Assembly (NCBI RefSeq): GCF_002846365.1
Contig: NZ_PJMW01000002.1
Location: 3,596,001 to 3,660,000 of the forward strand
Length of the DNA: 64,000 nt
Source: Nocardia fluminea
Lineage (GTDB): Bacteria > Actinomycetota > Actinomycetes > Mycobacteriales > Mycobacteriaceae
Direction: 5' to 3'
Shown: one piece after another, positions 49,080-59,500 of the stretch
Numbering within the stretch: the first letter of the stretch is position 1
Layout of the letters: every line of letters begins with the position of its first letter
Made by a program: the position numbers and the translations under genes
Notes under the pieces: generated by a model
Seen by the model: only the letters and a program-made list of their open reading frames with translations
What the model was told of the DNA's origin: nothing
Database searches by the model: none

Positions 49080-49167
49080 CGTGGAACTCCCCCGTGAAAT
49101 CGGCATAGCCGCAGCTCATGCCGGTGTTTTCTACCTCCTTCATTCTCGCATCGGGGTCTGACAGGTT

Positions 49168-49950
49168 TCAGTTCTGGCCGCTGGGCCAGAAGCGGCTCGC
49201 GCGTTGACCGTGGACGGGGCGGGTGAGGTTGGGGTCTTCGGCTTCGGTGATGCCGACCTGCATCAGCAGGATCATGGTCACCATGCTGATGCCGATGATC
49301 AGCGGCGTGAGCAGCTGGGCCGCGGTGGCGCCGCTGGCATGGGCCACGTGGGCGCTGGTGTGCGCGCTCATCGAGAACATGCCGGTGTAGTGCATGCCGG
49401 TGACGGCCACGCCCATCAGCAGGGCGGCGCCGATGGTGGCGACGAAGCCGTGGATGTGCAGGGCGAACCACAGTGCCGCGATCGAGGCGACCACCGCGAT
49501 GGCGAGCGAGGCGGCGACCACGACGGGGTCGTAGATGATCTCGGCGTCGGTCTTCATCGCGTACATGCCCGCGTAGTGCATGGCCCCGACGCCGAGCCCG
49601 GTGATCGTGCCCCCGACCGGTAAGGCGGCGCTGTCCCAGCTGCGGCGCACCACGATGGACAATCCGAGCCACACCACACCCATGGCGATCGCGGCGCTGA
49701 ACAAGGTGACGGGAACGTTGTAGCGGATGGTCACGCCGCGCACCGAAAAACCGAGCATCGCGATGAAATGCATGACCCAGATACCGGTGCCACCGAGTGC
49801 GATCGCGGCCGCCGTGAGCCAACCACCGTGCATGCCCGAAGCGCGCGAGCGAACCATGCAACGCAGGGCCAGCATCGACCCGACGACCGACATGACATAG
49901 GCCAGCAGGGGCGTCACCCAGCCGTAAGTGAAATGGTTGATATCCAGCAC
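49168..49950 (-). CDS. MHYT-domain membrane sensor protein
   Basis: 260 residues with seven membrane helices. Three MHYT-type motifs occur: MHFIAM, MHYAGM and MHYTGM, which are thought to bind copper or sense gases (O2, CO, NO). Unlike many MHYT proteins no output domain (GGDEF/EAL or kinase) is attached. ATG 49950. The signal and partner are unknown. Confidence 0.85.
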   Translation of the reverse strand: MLDINHFTYGWVTPLLAYVMSVVGSMLALRCMVRSRASGMHGGWLTAAAIALGGTGIWVMHFIAMLGFSVRGVTIRYNVPVTLFSAAIAMGVVWLGLSIVVRRSWDSAALPVGGTITGLGVGAMHYAGMYAMKTDAEIIYDPVVVAASLAIAVVASIAALWFALHIHGFVATIGAALLMGVAVTGMHYTGMFSMSAHTSAHVAHASGATAAQLLTPLIIGISMVTMILLMQVGITEAEDPNLTRPVHGQRASRFWPSGQN

Positions 49951-50369
49951 CGTCTACTCCTGACGTGATTTCTCGGCGAGGCGTGCGATCCCTCACGAAC
50001 TCGGAAAATACGCTGGTAGAGAATTTGCCGTACTGGGTTTCTCGAAAATGTCTAGGGCTGCTGACGATGACCTGTCCCTATCGCATGGAGTCCTCGATGG
50101 TGAAGCGTTCCAGTCGGTTCGGTGTACGCCTGCGGCTGAATCCGGCATCCGCGGAGCAACTACCTCGGCATACGCCGAGCATCCCCCAGAAAAACGGGCC
50201 ACATCACGTCGGTGACAGCGCCGGCTGGCAGGATCTGGGGGTTGCCTTCCTCACAGTTCGCACACTTTGCACGGTGCGATGTGGCCGAATTCGTCGGATC
50301 ATGGCATGGTGGACATCGAGACCAGGGCCGGACTATTAGGACCTAGCTCATCTACAGAAGGTTTTTGAA
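49951..50369. other. Intergenic region upstream of cspA
   Basis: About 419 bp with no supported gene. It holds the cspA promoter and probably a long 5' leader, as usual for cold-shock genes; AGAAGG lies before the cspA ATG. No specific leader structure could be assigned by eye. Confidence 0.45.
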
Positions 50370-50573
50370 ATGGCACAGGGTGTTGTTAAGTGGTTCAACG
50401 GCGAAAAGGGCTTCGGCTTCATCGCCCAAGACGGAGGCGGCCCGGACGTCTTCGTGCATTACTCCGCGATCGGCGGCTCCGGCTTCAAGTCCCTCGAAGA
50501 GGGCCAGCGCGTGGAGTTCGAGGTCGGGCAGGGTCAGAAGGGCCCCCAGGCTCAGGACGTTCGCGCCATCTGA
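50370..50573 (+). CDS. cspA: Cold-shock protein CspA
   Basis: 67 residues, the canonical length: [20 protein letters not shown] (RNP1) and DVFVHYSAI (RNP2). Nucleic-acid chaperone and antiterminator, abundant at low temperature or in growth. ATG 50370 with AGAAGG upstream. Followed by a strong terminator. Confidence 0.96.
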   Translation: MAQGVVKWFNGEKGFGFIAQDGGGPDVFVHYSAIGGSGFKSLEEGQRVEFEVGQGQKGPQAQDVRAI

Positions 50574-50604
50574 TTCTGCGTTGAACTAGCGTACGAATGT
50601 GAAG

Positions 50605-50626
50605 CTCCGCACCAGCTGGTGCGGAG
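50605..50626 (+). terminator. cspA terminator
   Basis: A perfect 22-bp palindrome (CTCCGCACC, AGCT, GGTGCGGAG) followed by TTTCT, 31 bp after the cspA stop. Confidence 0.8.
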
Positions 50627-50646
50627 TTTCTGCTATCCGGGGGTAG

Positions 50647-51450
50647 TCACCGCAGCGCTTCGGCGCGGAAGAACTCGCCGGTGAGGGCCATCGACGCGGT
50701 GAGATCACGCGGCCCTCGGGAGACGAATTCCGTCGTAGCCCTGTCGAATTCGGCGTCGATGAACGCCGTGATCAGCGCGGGCGGAGCGGCGGAACCCATC
50801 TCTCTCGTCTTCGACTTGAGATCGGTCAGCTCGGTGATCGCCGCGACGAGGTCGACCGGCAACTCGCACTCGGCGAGCAGCGTCGGCAGGTGCATCGGCG
50901 CCACTGCGGCGCCGGGATGCTCACGCAACCAGCGCAGCGCCATCGCGGGCCGCAGCGCGTAGAACACCTTCTTCAAACCGCCGTTGCGCTCGAACAGCGC
51001 CCACTGGCGCGCGCCCAGGTGTAAGTAGTGCCGCGCGATCCGGTCGCGATCGGCCACCTCCGCGGCCACCTCGCGCAGCCGGGTGCGAAACCCCTCGTCA
51101 CCGCGGTAGACGATCGGCGACATCAACCATTCGACGAGCACCGCGTTGCCCGCCACCAGCAGGCGCAGCGCCTTCGCCAGGTCCCAGCCGTTCACATCGA
51201 GCAGCCCGATCAGCGGCGTCTCGATCACATCGCGGGTGCGCCACGGAGACAGATAGGTATCCAGCCCCGCCACGTAGACGAAACGGCAGTCGTAGTCGGA
51301 GTCGGGCGAGGGGAAACCCCAAGCACGGCTGCCGCTTTCGATCGCCAGCCGGATGGACACGTCGTGCTCGGCAGCCACCCGGTCGAGCTCTGCGTCGATG
51401 GCGGCCACCACAGCCGGGTCCATCGATTCGGGGACGGTGCGCAAGGACAT
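50647..51450 (-). CDS. YcgL-like nucleotidyltransferase
   Basis: 267 residues. The N-terminal nucleotidyltransferase core has GSRAWGFPSPDSDYDCRFVYV (GS and paired Asp of the pol-beta fold), as in COG3541 (YcgL) proteins, which carry MNT-like domains. The C-terminal half is helical. ATG 51450 selected; a much longer open frame upstream is only antisense of serA. Activity, nucleotide transfer to an unknown target, is inferred. Confidence 0.8.
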   Translation of the reverse strand: MSLRTVPESMDPAVVAAIDAELDRVAAEHDVSIRLAIESGSRAWGFPSPDSDYDCRFVYVAGLDTYLSPWRTRDVIETPLIGLLDVNGWDLAKALRLLVAGNAVLVEWLMSPIVYRGDEGFRTRLREVAAEVADRDRIARHYLHLGARQWALFERNGGLKKVFYALRPAMALRWLREHPGAAVAPMHLPTLLAECELPVDLVAAITELTDLKSKTREMGSAAPPALITAFIDAEFDRATTEFVSRGPRDLTASMALTGEFFRAEALR

Positions 51451-51585
51451 GCGGTGATGGTAGAGCGGTCGGCGCCCAGGGTTCACCCCGTTTTCGGGCA
51501 GGGGGGTAAGGGCAGCCGAAGTCCGGGCGACTATTCTGGGCCGCGGTAACTGCCGACCCCCTCTCTTCCCCAGGAGTACCCCACA

Positions 51586-53184
51586 GTGAGCCAAGCAGGC
51601 CGTCCTGTAGTTCTGATCGCCGACAAGCTCGCCCAGTCGACCGTCGACGCACTCGGTGACGGTGTCGAGGTTCGCTGGGTCGACGGACCCGACCGCCCGG
51701 CGCTGCTCGCCGCGGTCCCCGAGGCCGACGCGCTGCTCGTGCGCTCGGCCACCACCGTCGACGCCGAGGTGCTCGACGCGGGCAAGAAGCTGCAGATCGT
51801 CGCCCGGGCCGGCGTCGGCCTCGACAATGTCGACGTGCCCGCCGCCACCGAGCGTGGCGTGATGGTCGTCAACGCGCCCACCTCCAACATCCACACCGCC
51901 GCCGAGCACGCCGTCACGCTGCTGCTCTCGGCCGCGCGCCAGATCCCGGCCGCCGACGCGACCCTGCGGGAGAAGACCTGGGCGCGCAGCAAGTTCAACG
52001 GCGTCGAGATCTTCGGCAAGACCGTCGGCGTGATCGGCCTCGGCCGCATCGGTCAGCTGTTCGCGCAGCGTCTGGCCGCCTTCGAGACCAAGATCGTCGC
52101 GTACGACCCCTACACCTCGCCCGCTCGCGCCGCCCAGCTCGGCATCGAGCTGCTGAGCCTGGAGGAGGTGCTCGAGCGCGCCGACTTCATCTCCATCCAC
52201 CTGCCGAAGACGCCCGAGACCAAGGGCATGCTCAACGCCGAGACCCTCGCCAAGACCAAGCAGGGCGTCATCATCGTCAACGCCGCCCGCGGCGGGCTGA
52301 TCGACGAGCAGGCGCTCGCCGACGCCATCAAGTCCGGCCACGTGCGTGCCGCCGGTCTGGACGTGTTCGAGACCGAGCCGTGCACCGACTCGCCGCTGTT
52401 CGACCTCCCGCAGGTCGTCGTGACGCCGCACCTCGGCGCCTCCACCTCCGAAGCCCAGGACCGCGCGGGCACCGATGTCGCCAAGTCGGTGCTGTTGTCG
52501 CTGGCCGGTGAATTCGTGCCGGGCGCGGTGAACGTCACCGGTGGCGCCGTGACCGACGAGGTCGCCCCCTGGCTCGACGTCGTCCGCAAGCAGGGCGCGC
52601 TGCTGGGCGCCATCGCCAACGAGCTGCCCGTCAGTGTCGAGGTGCAGGTTCGTGGCGAGCTGTCCGCCCAGGACGTCGCCGTGCTGGAACTGTCCGCGCT
52701 GCGCGGGGTGTTCTCGGCGCTGGTCGAGGACCAGGTCACCTTCGTCAACGCCCCGGCGCTGGCCAAGGACCGTGGCATCACCGCCACCGTCACCACCGCC
52801 TCGGAGAGCCCGACTCACCGCAGCGTCGTCGACCTGCGCGCCGTGTTCGGTGACGGTTCGACGCTGAATGTGGCGGGCACGCTGACCGAGCCGAACCTGG
52901 TCGAGAAGATCGTCAACATCAACGGCCGCAACTACGACATGCGCGCCGAGGGCCTGAACCTGGCCGTGCTGAACTACAGCGACAAGCCGGGCGCACTGGG
53001 CAAGATCGGCACCCTGCTCGGCGAAGCCGAGATCGACATCCTGGCCGCGCAGCTGAGCCAGGACGTGGATGCCGAAGGCGCCACCGTGGTGCTGCGCGTC
53101 AACGCCGAGGTCCCCGCCGCGGTGCAGACCGCGATCGGCGAAGCCGTCGGCGCCTCGAAGGTCGTCCTCGTAGACCTGGCCTGA
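51586..53184 (+). CDS. serA: D-3-phosphoglycerate dehydrogenase
   Basis: First enzyme of serine synthesis, oxidising 3-phosphoglycerate. NAD-binding loop [13 protein letters not shown] (about residue 150), catalytic Arg/Glu/His regions in [14 protein letters not shown] and [16 protein letters not shown], an intervening domain (ASB) typical of the mycobacterial type I enzyme and a C-terminal ACT domain ([23 protein letters not shown]) for serine feedback. 532 residues, as in mycobacteria. GTG 51586. Confidence 0.97.
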   Translation: MSQAGRPVVLIADKLAQSTVDALGDGVEVRWVDGPDRPALLAAVPEADALLVRSATTVDAEVLDAGKKLQIVARAGVGLDNVDVPAATERGVMVVNAPTSNIHTAAEHAVTLLLSAARQIPAADATLREKTWARSKFNGVEIFGKTVGVIGLGRIGQLFAQRLAAFETKIVAYDPYTSPARAAQLGIELLSLEEVLERADFISIHLPKTPETKGMLNAETLAKTKQGVIIVNAARGGLIDEQALADAIKSGHVRAAGLDVFETEPCTDSPLFDLPQVVVTPHLGASTSEAQDRAGTDVAKSVLLSLAGEFVPGAVNVTGGAVTDEVAPWLDVVRKQGALLGAIANELPVSVEVQVRGELSAQDVAVLELSALRGVFSALVEDQVTFVNAPALAKDRGITATVTTASESPTHRSVVDLRAVFGDGSTLNVAGTLTEPNLVEKIVNINGRNYDMRAEGLNLAVLNYSDKPGALGKIGTLLGEAEIDILAAQLSQDVDAEGATVVLRVNAEVPAAVQTAIGEAVGASKVVLVDLA

Positions 53185-53209
53185 TCTATCGGAGCGCTGG
53201 CGCGCTCGA

Positions 53210-53301
53210 GTCGCGGCCCCGCCGGTCCCGACGAAACGCGGGGCGATACTCGCGCCTTCGGCGCATTGACTCGCCCCGCCTTTCGTCGGGACGGCCGCGA
53301 C
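53210..53301. repeat. Large intergenic palindrome after serA
   Basis: Two arms of about 30 bp, GTCGCGGCC...GTCCCGACGAAA...GCGGGGCGA and its complement, form a near-perfect long stem with small bulges (extra CCGCC and one base). The loop contains its own GCGCC/GGCGC hairpin (53252-53264). It fills the 236-bp serA-leuB gap and is followed by a further GCCCGC/GCGGGC stem. It could be a serA terminator or a dispersed palindromic repeat. Confidence 0.6.
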
Positions 53302-53420
53302 GCCCGCTGCGCGGGCAAGCCTCCTCGGGGTCGGCCTCGACGGGGCTGGGTCGGTGCGTAACGGCACCGCTTACGGTTGGTCGTGTCGACCGCCGATCCT
53401 CTGAACGGGAGCTGGACTTC

Positions 53421-54428
53421 ATGAAACTCGCAGTAATCGCCGGTGACGGCATCGGTCCCGAGGTCATCGCCGAGGCACTCAAGGTGCTCGACGTGGTGGT
53501 GCCCGGTGTGGACAGGACCGAGTACGACCTGGGCGCCGCGCGTTACCACCGCACCGGGGAGATCCTGCCGGAGTCGGTGCTGCCCGAACTCAAGCAGCAC
53601 GACGCGATTCTGCTCGGCGCGATCGGCGATCCGTCGGTGCCCAGCGGCGTGCTCGAGCGTGGGCTGCTGCTCAAGACCCGTTTCGCGCTGGATCACCACG
53701 TGAACCTGCGTCCGTCGAAGCTGCACGCGGGCGTCACCAGCCCCCTGTCGGGCAACCCGGATATCGACTTCGTGGTCGTGCGTGAGGGCACCGAGGGCCC
53801 GTACACCGGCACCGGCGGCGCGATCCGCGTCGGCACCCCGCACGAGGTGGCGACCGAGGTCTCCAACAACACCCGCTTCGGTATCGAGCGCGTCGTCCGC
53901 TACGCCTTCGCCACCGCGCAAGCCCGCCGCAAGCACCTCACCCTGGTGCACAAGAACAATGTGCTCGCCTTCGCCGGCTCGCTGTGGCAGCGCACCGTCG
54001 ACGAGGTCGCCGTCGAATTCCCCGAGGTGACCACGGCGTACCAGCACATCGACGCCGCCACCATCCACATGGTGACCGACCCGGGCCGCTTCGACGTGAT
54101 CGTCACCGACAACCTGTTCGGCGACATCATCACCGACCTCGCCGCCGCCGTCAGCGGTGGCATCGGCCTGGCCGCCTCGGGCAACATCGACGCCTCGGGC
54201 GTCAACCCGTCGATGTTCGAGCCGGTCCACGGCAGTGCCCCCGATATCGCGGGTCAGTCCAAGGCCGACCCGACCGCCGCCATCCTGTCGGTCTCGCTGC
54301 TGCTCAACCACCTCGGCAACACCGAGGGCGCGGCCCGCATCGAATCCGCTGTGGCCAAGGACCTGGCCTCGCGCACCGGTACCGCCTCCACCGTGGAGGT
54401 CGGCGACCGCATCGCGGCCATCGTCTGA
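53421..54428 (+). CDS. leuB: 3-isopropylmalate dehydrogenase
   Basis: Third step of leucine synthesis: oxidative decarboxylation of 3-isopropylmalate with NAD. Characteristic motifs: [12 protein letters not shown] at the start, [14 protein letters not shown] (substrate arginines), [39 protein letters not shown] and [13 protein letters not shown]. 335 residues. ATG 53421. The other leucine genes leuC and leuD are 5 kb downstream. Confidence 0.97.
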   Translation: MKLAVIAGDGIGPEVIAEALKVLDVVVPGVDRTEYDLGAARYHRTGEILPESVLPELKQHDAILLGAIGDPSVPSGVLERGLLLKTRFALDHHVNLRPSKLHAGVTSPLSGNPDIDFVVVREGTEGPYTGTGGAIRVGTPHEVATEVSNNTRFGIERVVRYAFATAQARRKHLTLVHKNNVLAFAGSLWQRTVDEVAVEFPEVTTAYQHIDAATIHMVTDPGRFDVIVTDNLFGDIITDLAAAVSGGIGLAASGNIDASGVNPSMFEPVHGSAPDIAGQSKADPTAAILSVSLLLNHLGNTEGAARIESAVAKDLASRTGTASTVEVGDRIAAIV

Positions 54429-54442
54429 TCCCACCACACGCG

Positions 54443-54479
54443 AAAGGCTCGCTCTGGCTGAATGCCGGAGCGAGCCTTT
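54443..54479 (+). terminator. leuB terminator
   Basis: AAAGGCTCGCTC (54443-54454) pairs perfectly with GAGCGAGCCTTT (54468-54479) around a 13-base loop, 14 bp after the leuB stop. Confidence 0.8.
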
Positions 54480-54581
54480 GTCATTCGCGGGTGGGAGCAG
54501 AACTCGTTCGGCGAGTGAGGAATACGGGTATTCGGCTGTGCCGGAACGCAATTCGCTAGCCTGGATGGCTCTGTCGCGCAG

Positions 54582-55766
54582 CTACTTTCGGGGTACCAAG
54601 GGTACCGCTGCCAGAGCGGCGACCGCAGCCAAGGCGTACACCACGGGGAAGCCGGTTGCTGTGATGACGGCACCGAAAAGTGGTGGGACAGCCGCTATTG
54701 CGAGGTTCTGGCCGGTGTTCTGGATGCCGAGACCTCGGCCGCTCCAGAACGGGCCCGCGATTTCGGCCACGGCGGTGAAGGCCAAGCCGTTGTCGGATAC
54801 CGAGATCACCGAAGCCGCGACCATCAACGGGACGGCGGCCCACCACCAGTCGGTCCAGGCGGTGATCGTCAGGGCGGCCATGGCGACGGCGGCGGCGATG
54901 GCTACCTGGCGCAGGGGGCCGAGGCGGGAGCCGACTCGGTCCGACCAGGCTCCCGCGCCGATTCTTCCCGCGGCGCCCAGGAACTGGGTGGCGGTCATCA
55001 GCGCGCCCGCGGCGGCCAGTGACCAGCCCAGGTCGACGTGCAGCCACAGCAGGCCGAAGGTCCACAGGGTGGCCTGGGGGACGACCAGCAGGATGGAGAC
55101 GCCGTGGATGCGCCACAGGGTGGAGTCGCCGCGATAGGGGTTGGCGCGGTCGGCGGCCTTCGCCGCCGGTCGCGGGGGGTCGACGATGCCGATCAGGCAG
55201 CCGATCGCTGCGACGCCTGCCATCAGCGCGGGCACCAGCAGCGCGGCGGGGATCCCGTGATGCGCGGCCACCCACGGGATGGTGAGCGCGCCGATGCCGA
55301 CACCCAGCGGTTGCGCGGTCTGGCGGATACCCATGGCCAGGCCGCGCCGATCCGGCGGGAACCAGCCGACGATCACGCGGCCGCTGGCACCGTTGGAGCT
55401 CGCGGCGCCGATGCCGCCCACGAACAGCAGCGCGCCGAATGCGACCGGGTTGTCCACCACGGCGGCGCCGATGCCCGCGACGAACATCAGCAGGGTCCCC
55501 GCCACCAGCACGATGCGCTCGCCGATCCGGTCGACCACGTACCCCCAGGCGATCAGGGTGCAGACCAGACCTACGGTCGGTAATGCCACCAGTGCGCCGG
55601 CGGACGCGAGCGAATCGCCACGAGCGGTGAGCGCGGGCAGCAGGAACGGTGTGCCGTGGATGAAGATCGAACTCGAGGTCTGCGCGAAGACGCCGAGGGC
55701 GAGCATCAACCAGCGTCTGCCGTCACCGATCCGCGTCACTGTGGCCGTCGGCCGCGCGTCTGTCAC
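54582..55766 (-). CDS. MFS transporter
   Basis: 394 residues with 12 hydrophobic segments. Motif A region WGYVVDRIGERIVL after helix 2 and a repeated one in the second half (AGRIGAGAWSDRVGSRLGPL). It resembles the MFS protein Rv2994 located at the same place in mycobacteria. Start GTG 55766 has AGGTGA at the right distance; the frame is open to 55790. Direct repeats TCTCA-N-T-N-TTTGA lie 32-65 bp upstream. Substrate unknown. Confidence 0.85.
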   Translation of the reverse strand: MTDARPTATVTRIGDGRRWLMLALGVFAQTSSSIFIHGTPFLLPALTARGDSLASAGALVALPTVGLVCTLIAWGYVVDRIGERIVLVAGTLLMFVAGIGAAVVDNPVAFGALLFVGGIGAASSNGASGRVIVGWFPPDRRGLAMGIRQTAQPLGVGIGALTIPWVAAHHGIPAALLVPALMAGVAAIGCLIGIVDPPRPAAKAADRANPYRGDSTLWRIHGVSILLVVPQATLWTFGLLWLHVDLGWSLAAAGALMTATQFLGAAGRIGAGAWSDRVGSRLGPLRQVAIAAAVAMAALTITAWTDWWWAAVPLMVAASVISVSDNGLAFTAVAEIAGPFWSGRGLGIQNTGQNLAIAAVPPLFGAVITATGFPVVYALAAVAALAAVPLVPRK

Positions 55767-55797
55767 GATTCTCACCTCGCCGGATTGCACGATTGCA

Positions 55798-55831
55798 TCT
55801 CACTCTTTGAGATTGATGTCTCATTGTTTGA
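55798..55831. promoter_or_regulatory. Tandem operator candidate upstream of the MFS gene
   Basis: TCTCACTCTTTGA (55798-55810) and TCTCATTGTTTGA (55819-55831) match at 11 of 13 positions and are 21 bp apart, two helical turns. The spacing suggests cooperative binding of a regulator. The TCTCA core also occurs in the palindrome before leuC. Confidence 0.45.
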
Positions 55832-56050
55832 ATATCGAAGATCACGCTACACCGGTGACCCGGAGAAGTTCGCTACCGGCGAGGTGTCTGACGGGTCACA
55901 TCGGCGACCGGGCGAATCCCGCACGCGGGCAGTGGCTTCGAATCACACCGATGTGAGCTTGCCCGCACCTCGCCCGCGTCGCTATCGAGCGGTCGATGTC
56001 GCATCACGGGTGCGTTCGGGCAGGTAGCCCCGCCTCGATAGACTCCGGCC

Positions 56051-56824
56051 ATGCGCTTAGGTCGAGTTGCCAGTCCCGATGGAGTCGCTTTCGTCAGCAT
56101 CGAGGGCGACGGAAGCGATGCCGTCGCCAAGGAGATCGCCGAACACCCGTTCGGCTCCCCGACGTTCACCGGACGGAGCTGGCCGCTGGCCGATATCCGC
56201 CTGCTGGCGCCGATCCTGGCGAGCAAAGTGATCTGCATCGGTAAGAACTACGCCGCCCACGCGGCCGAGATGGGCGGCGAGGCGCCGGTGGACCCGGTGA
56301 TCTTCATCAAGCCGAACACCTCGATCATCGGCCCGAACGCGTCGATCATTCTGCCGCCCAGTTCTTCTCAGGTCGATTACGAGGGCGAGCTGGCCGTGGT
56401 GATCGGCCGTCCGTGCAAGGACGTGGTCGCGGCCAAGGCGTCGGAGGTGATCCTGGGCTACACCATCGCCAACGACGTCACCGCCCGTGATCAGCAGCGA
56501 CACGACGGCCAGTGGACCAGAGCCAAGGGCTATGACACGTTCTGCCCACTCGGCCCGTGGATCGAAACCGCGCTGGACCCAAGCGATCTGGAGATCACCA
56601 CCGAGGTCGACGGCGAAGTCCGCCAGCGCAGCCGCACGTCGCTGTTCCTGCACGATATCCCGAAGATCATCGAGTGGATCAGCTCGGTGATGACCCTGCT
56701 GCCCGGCGACGTGATCCTCACCGGCACACCGGAAGGCGTCGGTCCGCTGCAGGCCGGGCAGAACGTGTCGGTCACCGTCGAGGGCATCGGCACCCTCACC
56801 AATCCTGTTGCCACCAAGCGCTGA
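56051..56824 (+). CDS. Fumarylacetoacetate hydrolase-family protein
   Basis: 257 residues. FAH-fold metal ligands and motifs: [40 protein letters not shown] (Glu ligands), [14 protein letters not shown], and the C-terminal [11 protein letters not shown]. Members hydrolyse or decarboxylate beta-diketo acids such as acylpyruvates or 2-hydroxyhepta-dienedioate. Homolog of Rv2993c and, as there, directly upstream of gltX (20 bp). Exact substrate unknown. Confidence 0.88.
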   Translation: MRLGRVASPDGVAFVSIEGDGSDAVAKEIAEHPFGSPTFTGRSWPLADIRLLAPILASKVICIGKNYAAHAAEMGGEAPVDPVIFIKPNTSIIGPNASIILPPSSSQVDYEGELAVVIGRPCKDVVAAKASEVILGYTIANDVTARDQQRHDGQWTRAKGYDTFCPLGPWIETALDPSDLEITTEVDGEVRQRSRTSLFLHDIPKIIEWISSVMTLLPGDVILTGTPEGVGPLQAGQNVSVTVEGIGTLTNPVATKR

Positions 56825-56844
56825 GACAAGCGGAGAAGAGAGTC

Positions 56845-58320
56845 ATGACTGAAGTACGGGTCCGTTTCTGCCCGTCGCCGACCGGCACGCCGCACGTGGG
56901 CCTGGTGCGCACGGCGCTGTTCAACTGGGCGTTCGCGCGCCACCACGGCGGCAAATTCGTGTTCCGCATCGAAGACACCGACGCCGCACGCGATTCCGAG
57001 GATTCCTACCGTGCGCTGCTCGACGCGCTGCGCTGGCTGGGGCTCATCTGGGACGAGGGCCCCGAGGTCGGCGGACCCTACGAGCCCTACCGGCAGTCGC
57101 TGCGCCGCGATCAGCACCTGGACGTGGTGCGCAGGTTGCTCGAGGCGGGCGAGGCGTACGAGGCGTTCTCGACACCGGAGGAGGTCGAGGCCCGGCATCG
57201 CGCGGTCGGCCGCGATCCGAAACTCGGATACGACAATTTCGATCGCGATCTCAGCGCCGAGCAGATCGCGGCGTACAAAGCCGAGGGTCGCCCCGCGGTG
57301 ATCCGTTTGCGGATGCCCGACGAAGATCTCGGATGGAACGACCTCGTTCGCGGGGAAACCACCTTCAAAGACGGTACCGTTCCCGATTTCGCGCTCACCC
57401 GCGGTAATGGCGACCCGCTCTACACGCTGGTGAACCCGGTCGACGACGCGATGATGCGGATCACCCATGTGTTGCGGGGCGAGGATCTGCTCTCCTCGAC
57501 ACCGCGTCAACTCGCGCTGTATGCCGCGCTGCAGCGTATCGGGGTTGCCGAGTTCACGCCCGAGTTCGGTCATCTGCCGTTCGTGATGGGACAGGGCAAC
57601 AAGAAACTGTCCAAGCGCGACCCGGAATCGAATCTGTTCCTTCACCGGGACCGCGGATTCATCCCCGAGGGTTTGCTGAATTACCTCGCCCTGCTCGGCT
57701 GGAGTATCGGCGAGGATCGCGATGTGTTCTCCATGCTGGAAATGGTCGCGGCTTTCGATATCTCCTCGGTGAATTCCAATCCGGCTCGCTTCGATCAGAA
57801 GAAGGCCGACGCCATCAACGCCGAGCAGATCCGCCTTCTCGAGCCCGGCGATTTCGGTCACCGTTTGCGGGAGTTCCTCACCGCGAAAGGGCACATCGGG
57901 GCCGAAGTCGACGAGAAGACCTTCCTGGTCGCCGCCGAACTCGTGCAGACCCGCATCGTGGTGCTCGGGGATGCCTGGGACCTGCTGAAATTCCTGTTCG
58001 TCGCGCCCGCGGACTTCGCGATCGACCAGGCGGCGGGCACCAAGAATCTCGGCGCCGAGGCCGACCCCGTGCTCGACGCCGCGATCGCCGCTGTGGAGCC
58101 GCTGGGCGAGTGGACCACCCCGGCACTGGAGGAGGCGCTGAAAAAGGCGCTGATCGACGATCTGGGGCTCAAGCCGCGTAAGGCCTTCGCCCCGGTGCGG
58201 GTGGCGGTGACGGGCTCGCACATCAGCCCGCCGCTGTACGAGTCGATGGAATTGCTGGGCCGGGAGGCCTCGCTCGATCGCCTGCGGGCCGCTCGCGGTT
58301 GGGTGCCTGCCGCGCAGTAG
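56845..58320 (+). CDS. gltX: Glutamyl-tRNA synthetase
   Basis: Charges tRNA-Glu, and in this GatCAB-type organism also tRNA-Gln, with glutamate. HIGH-like motif [19 protein letters not shown] and the KMSKS equivalent KLSKRD are intact, with [15 protein letters not shown] between. 491 residues. ATG 56845, preceded by GGAGAAGAGAG. tRNA-Gln(CTG) and tRNA-Glu(CTC) lie 190-360 bp downstream, so enzyme and substrates are clustered. Confidence 0.96.
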   Translation: MTEVRVRFCPSPTGTPHVGLVRTALFNWAFARHHGGKFVFRIEDTDAARDSEDSYRALLDALRWLGLIWDEGPEVGGPYEPYRQSLRRDQHLDVVRRLLEAGEAYEAFSTPEEVEARHRAVGRDPKLGYDNFDRDLSAEQIAAYKAEGRPAVIRLRMPDEDLGWNDLVRGETTFKDGTVPDFALTRGNGDPLYTLVNPVDDAMMRITHVLRGEDLLSSTPRQLALYAALQRIGVAEFTPEFGHLPFVMGQGNKKLSKRDPESNLFLHRDRGFIPEGLLNYLALLGWSIGEDRDVFSMLEMVAAFDISSVNSNPARFDQKKADAINAEQIRLLEPGDFGHRLREFLTAKGHIGAEVDEKTFLVAAELVQTRIVVLGDAWDLLKFLFVAPADFAIDQAAGTKNLGAEADPVLDAAIAAVEPLGEWTTPALEEALKKALIDDLGLKPRKAFAPVRVAVTGSHISPPLYESMELLGREASLDRLRAARGWVPAAQ

Positions 58321-58512
58321 CTGGGGGGAGCGGGTGCGGCCGCCGCGCCGCATCCGCTCCGGCAGGGTCGAAAGCGGCCGAAAAGCGGCTTCTGACCAGG
58401 CGATTTGTAGTTTACCCCCTAGTGTTTGGTAATCTTCTCATCGCCGCGGAACACGGCCTCGCAACACCGACAACCACTCGGTGGAGATTGCAAGGTCGGG
58501 CGTTTCGGTCTT

Positions 58513-58584
58513 TGGGGTATGGTGTAATTGGCAACACAGCTGTTTCTGGTACAGCCATTCTAGGTTCGAGTCCTGGTACCCCAG
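58513..58584 (+). tRNA. tRNA-Gln (CTG anticodon)
   Basis: 72 nt. Acceptor TGGGGTA pairs with TACCCCA; anticodon stem GCTGT/ACAGC encloses the loop TTCTGGT, anticodon CTG; T-arm has GGTTCGAGTCC. Discriminator G, CCA tail not encoded. Confidence 0.92.
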
Positions 58585-58611
58585 CAAGGTTTCACTCTGT
58601 GAGATCGTCCT

Positions 58612-58684
58612 GGCCCCGTCGTCTAGCGGCCTAGGACGCCGCCCTCTCAAGGCGGTAGCGCGGGTTCGAATCCCGTCGGGGCTA
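58612..58684 (+). tRNA. tRNA-Glu (CTC anticodon)
   Basis: 73 nt. Acceptor GGCCCCG pairs with CGGGGCT (first pair G-U); stem CCGCC/GGCGG encloses CTCTCAA, anticodon CTC; T-arm GGGTTCGAATCCC. CCA not encoded. Preceded by tRNA-Gln 27 bp upstream. Confidence 0.92.
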
Positions 58685-58697
58685 CAAAGCGAAGTAG

Positions 58698-58725
58698 GGC
58701 CCCCGGTCGAATCCGACCGGGGGCC
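58698..58725 (+). terminator. Terminator after tRNA-Glu and convergent iclR
   Basis: GGCCCCCGGTCG (58698-58709) pairs perfectly with CGACCGGGGGCC (58714-58725) with an AATC loop, followed by TTCTTCG. Lies between the tRNA and the stop of the IclR gene. Confidence 0.82.
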
Positions 58726-58735
58726 TTCTTCGTTT

Positions 58736-59437
58736 CTACAATCGCTTGTGCAGTGCCTCGGCGGCCGCGACCAGATCGGCGGCCCAGCGCGCGCCCGGCC
58801 TGCGACCCATCCGATCGATCGGTCCCGAGACCGACACGGCGGCCACGATCACCCCGCCCGCGTCGCGCACCGGCGCCGACACACTCGCCACGCCCTGGGC
58901 GCGTTCGGCGGCGCTCTGCGCCCAGCCGCGCTTGCGGACCTCGGCCAGTGCCCGGTCGCCGAACACCGCGTCGGCCAGGACCGTGCGCTGCAACTCGGGA
59001 TCGGCCCATGCGAGCAACACCTTCGCCGCCGAGCCGGCGGTGAGGGGTAGTCGCGAGCCGACCGGCACCGTGTCGCGCAGGCCCACGGGTGGCTCCAGCG
59101 CGGCGACGCAGACGCGGGCATGGCCGTCGCGGCAGTACAGCTGGACGCTCTCGCCGGTGATCTCGCGCAGGCGGGGCAGAATGGCACCGGCGGCCTCCAC
59201 CAGTGGATCGGCCGCCCCCGCCGACAACTCGGTGAGCGCGGGCCCCGGTCGCCACAGTCCGTTGCCGTCGCGGGCCAGCAGCCGATGCGTCTCCAGCCCG
59301 ACCGCCAGCCGATGCGCGGTGGCGCGCGGCAGGCCGGTGCGGGTGCACAGGTCGTTGAGACCGCAGGGCTCGTCGGCGACGGCGTAGAGCACCGCCACGG
59401 CTTTGTCGAGAACACCGATACCGCTATGCTGTCTCAT
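58736..59437 (-). CDS. IclR-family regulator (LtbR/NdgR-like)
   Basis: 233 residues. N-terminal winged helix ([49 protein letters not shown]) and C-terminal ligand domain ([44 protein letters not shown]). Divergent from leuC, exactly as the IclR-type leucine regulators LtbR of Corynebacterium and NdgR of Streptomyces, so it most likely represses leuCD. ATG 59437. Ligand unproven. Confidence 0.88.
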   Translation of the reverse strand: MRQHSGIGVLDKAVAVLYAVADEPCGLNDLCTRTGLPRATAHRLAVGLETHRLLARDGNGLWRPGPALTELSAGAADPLVEAAGAILPRLREITGESVQLYCRDGHARVCVAALEPPVGLRDTVPVGSRLPLTAGSAAKVLLAWADPELQRTVLADAVFGDRALAEVRKRGWAQSAAERAQGVASVSAPVRDAGGVIVAAVSVSGPIDRMGRRPGARWAADLVAAAEALHKRL

Positions 59438-59452
59438 AGAACGATACTAACG

Positions 59453-59467
59453 TCTCAAATGCTGAGA
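59453..59467. promoter_or_regulatory. Operator candidate between iclR and leuC
   Basis: TCTCAAATGCTGAGA, a perfect 5-bp inverted repeat with 5-bp spacer, lies in the 63-bp divergent gap, 16 bp from the iclR start and 34 bp from leuC. Size and form fit an IclR-family site. Confidence 0.6.
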
Positions 59468-59500
59468 TACCAAGTATGCCCGTCGAAAGGTGATCAAGCA

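Noticed and set aside
50647..53367. A 906-residue minus-strand open frame
   Set aside because: Only the part up to 51450 encodes the nucleotidyltransferase; the rest is antisense to serA with typical high-GC shadow composition.
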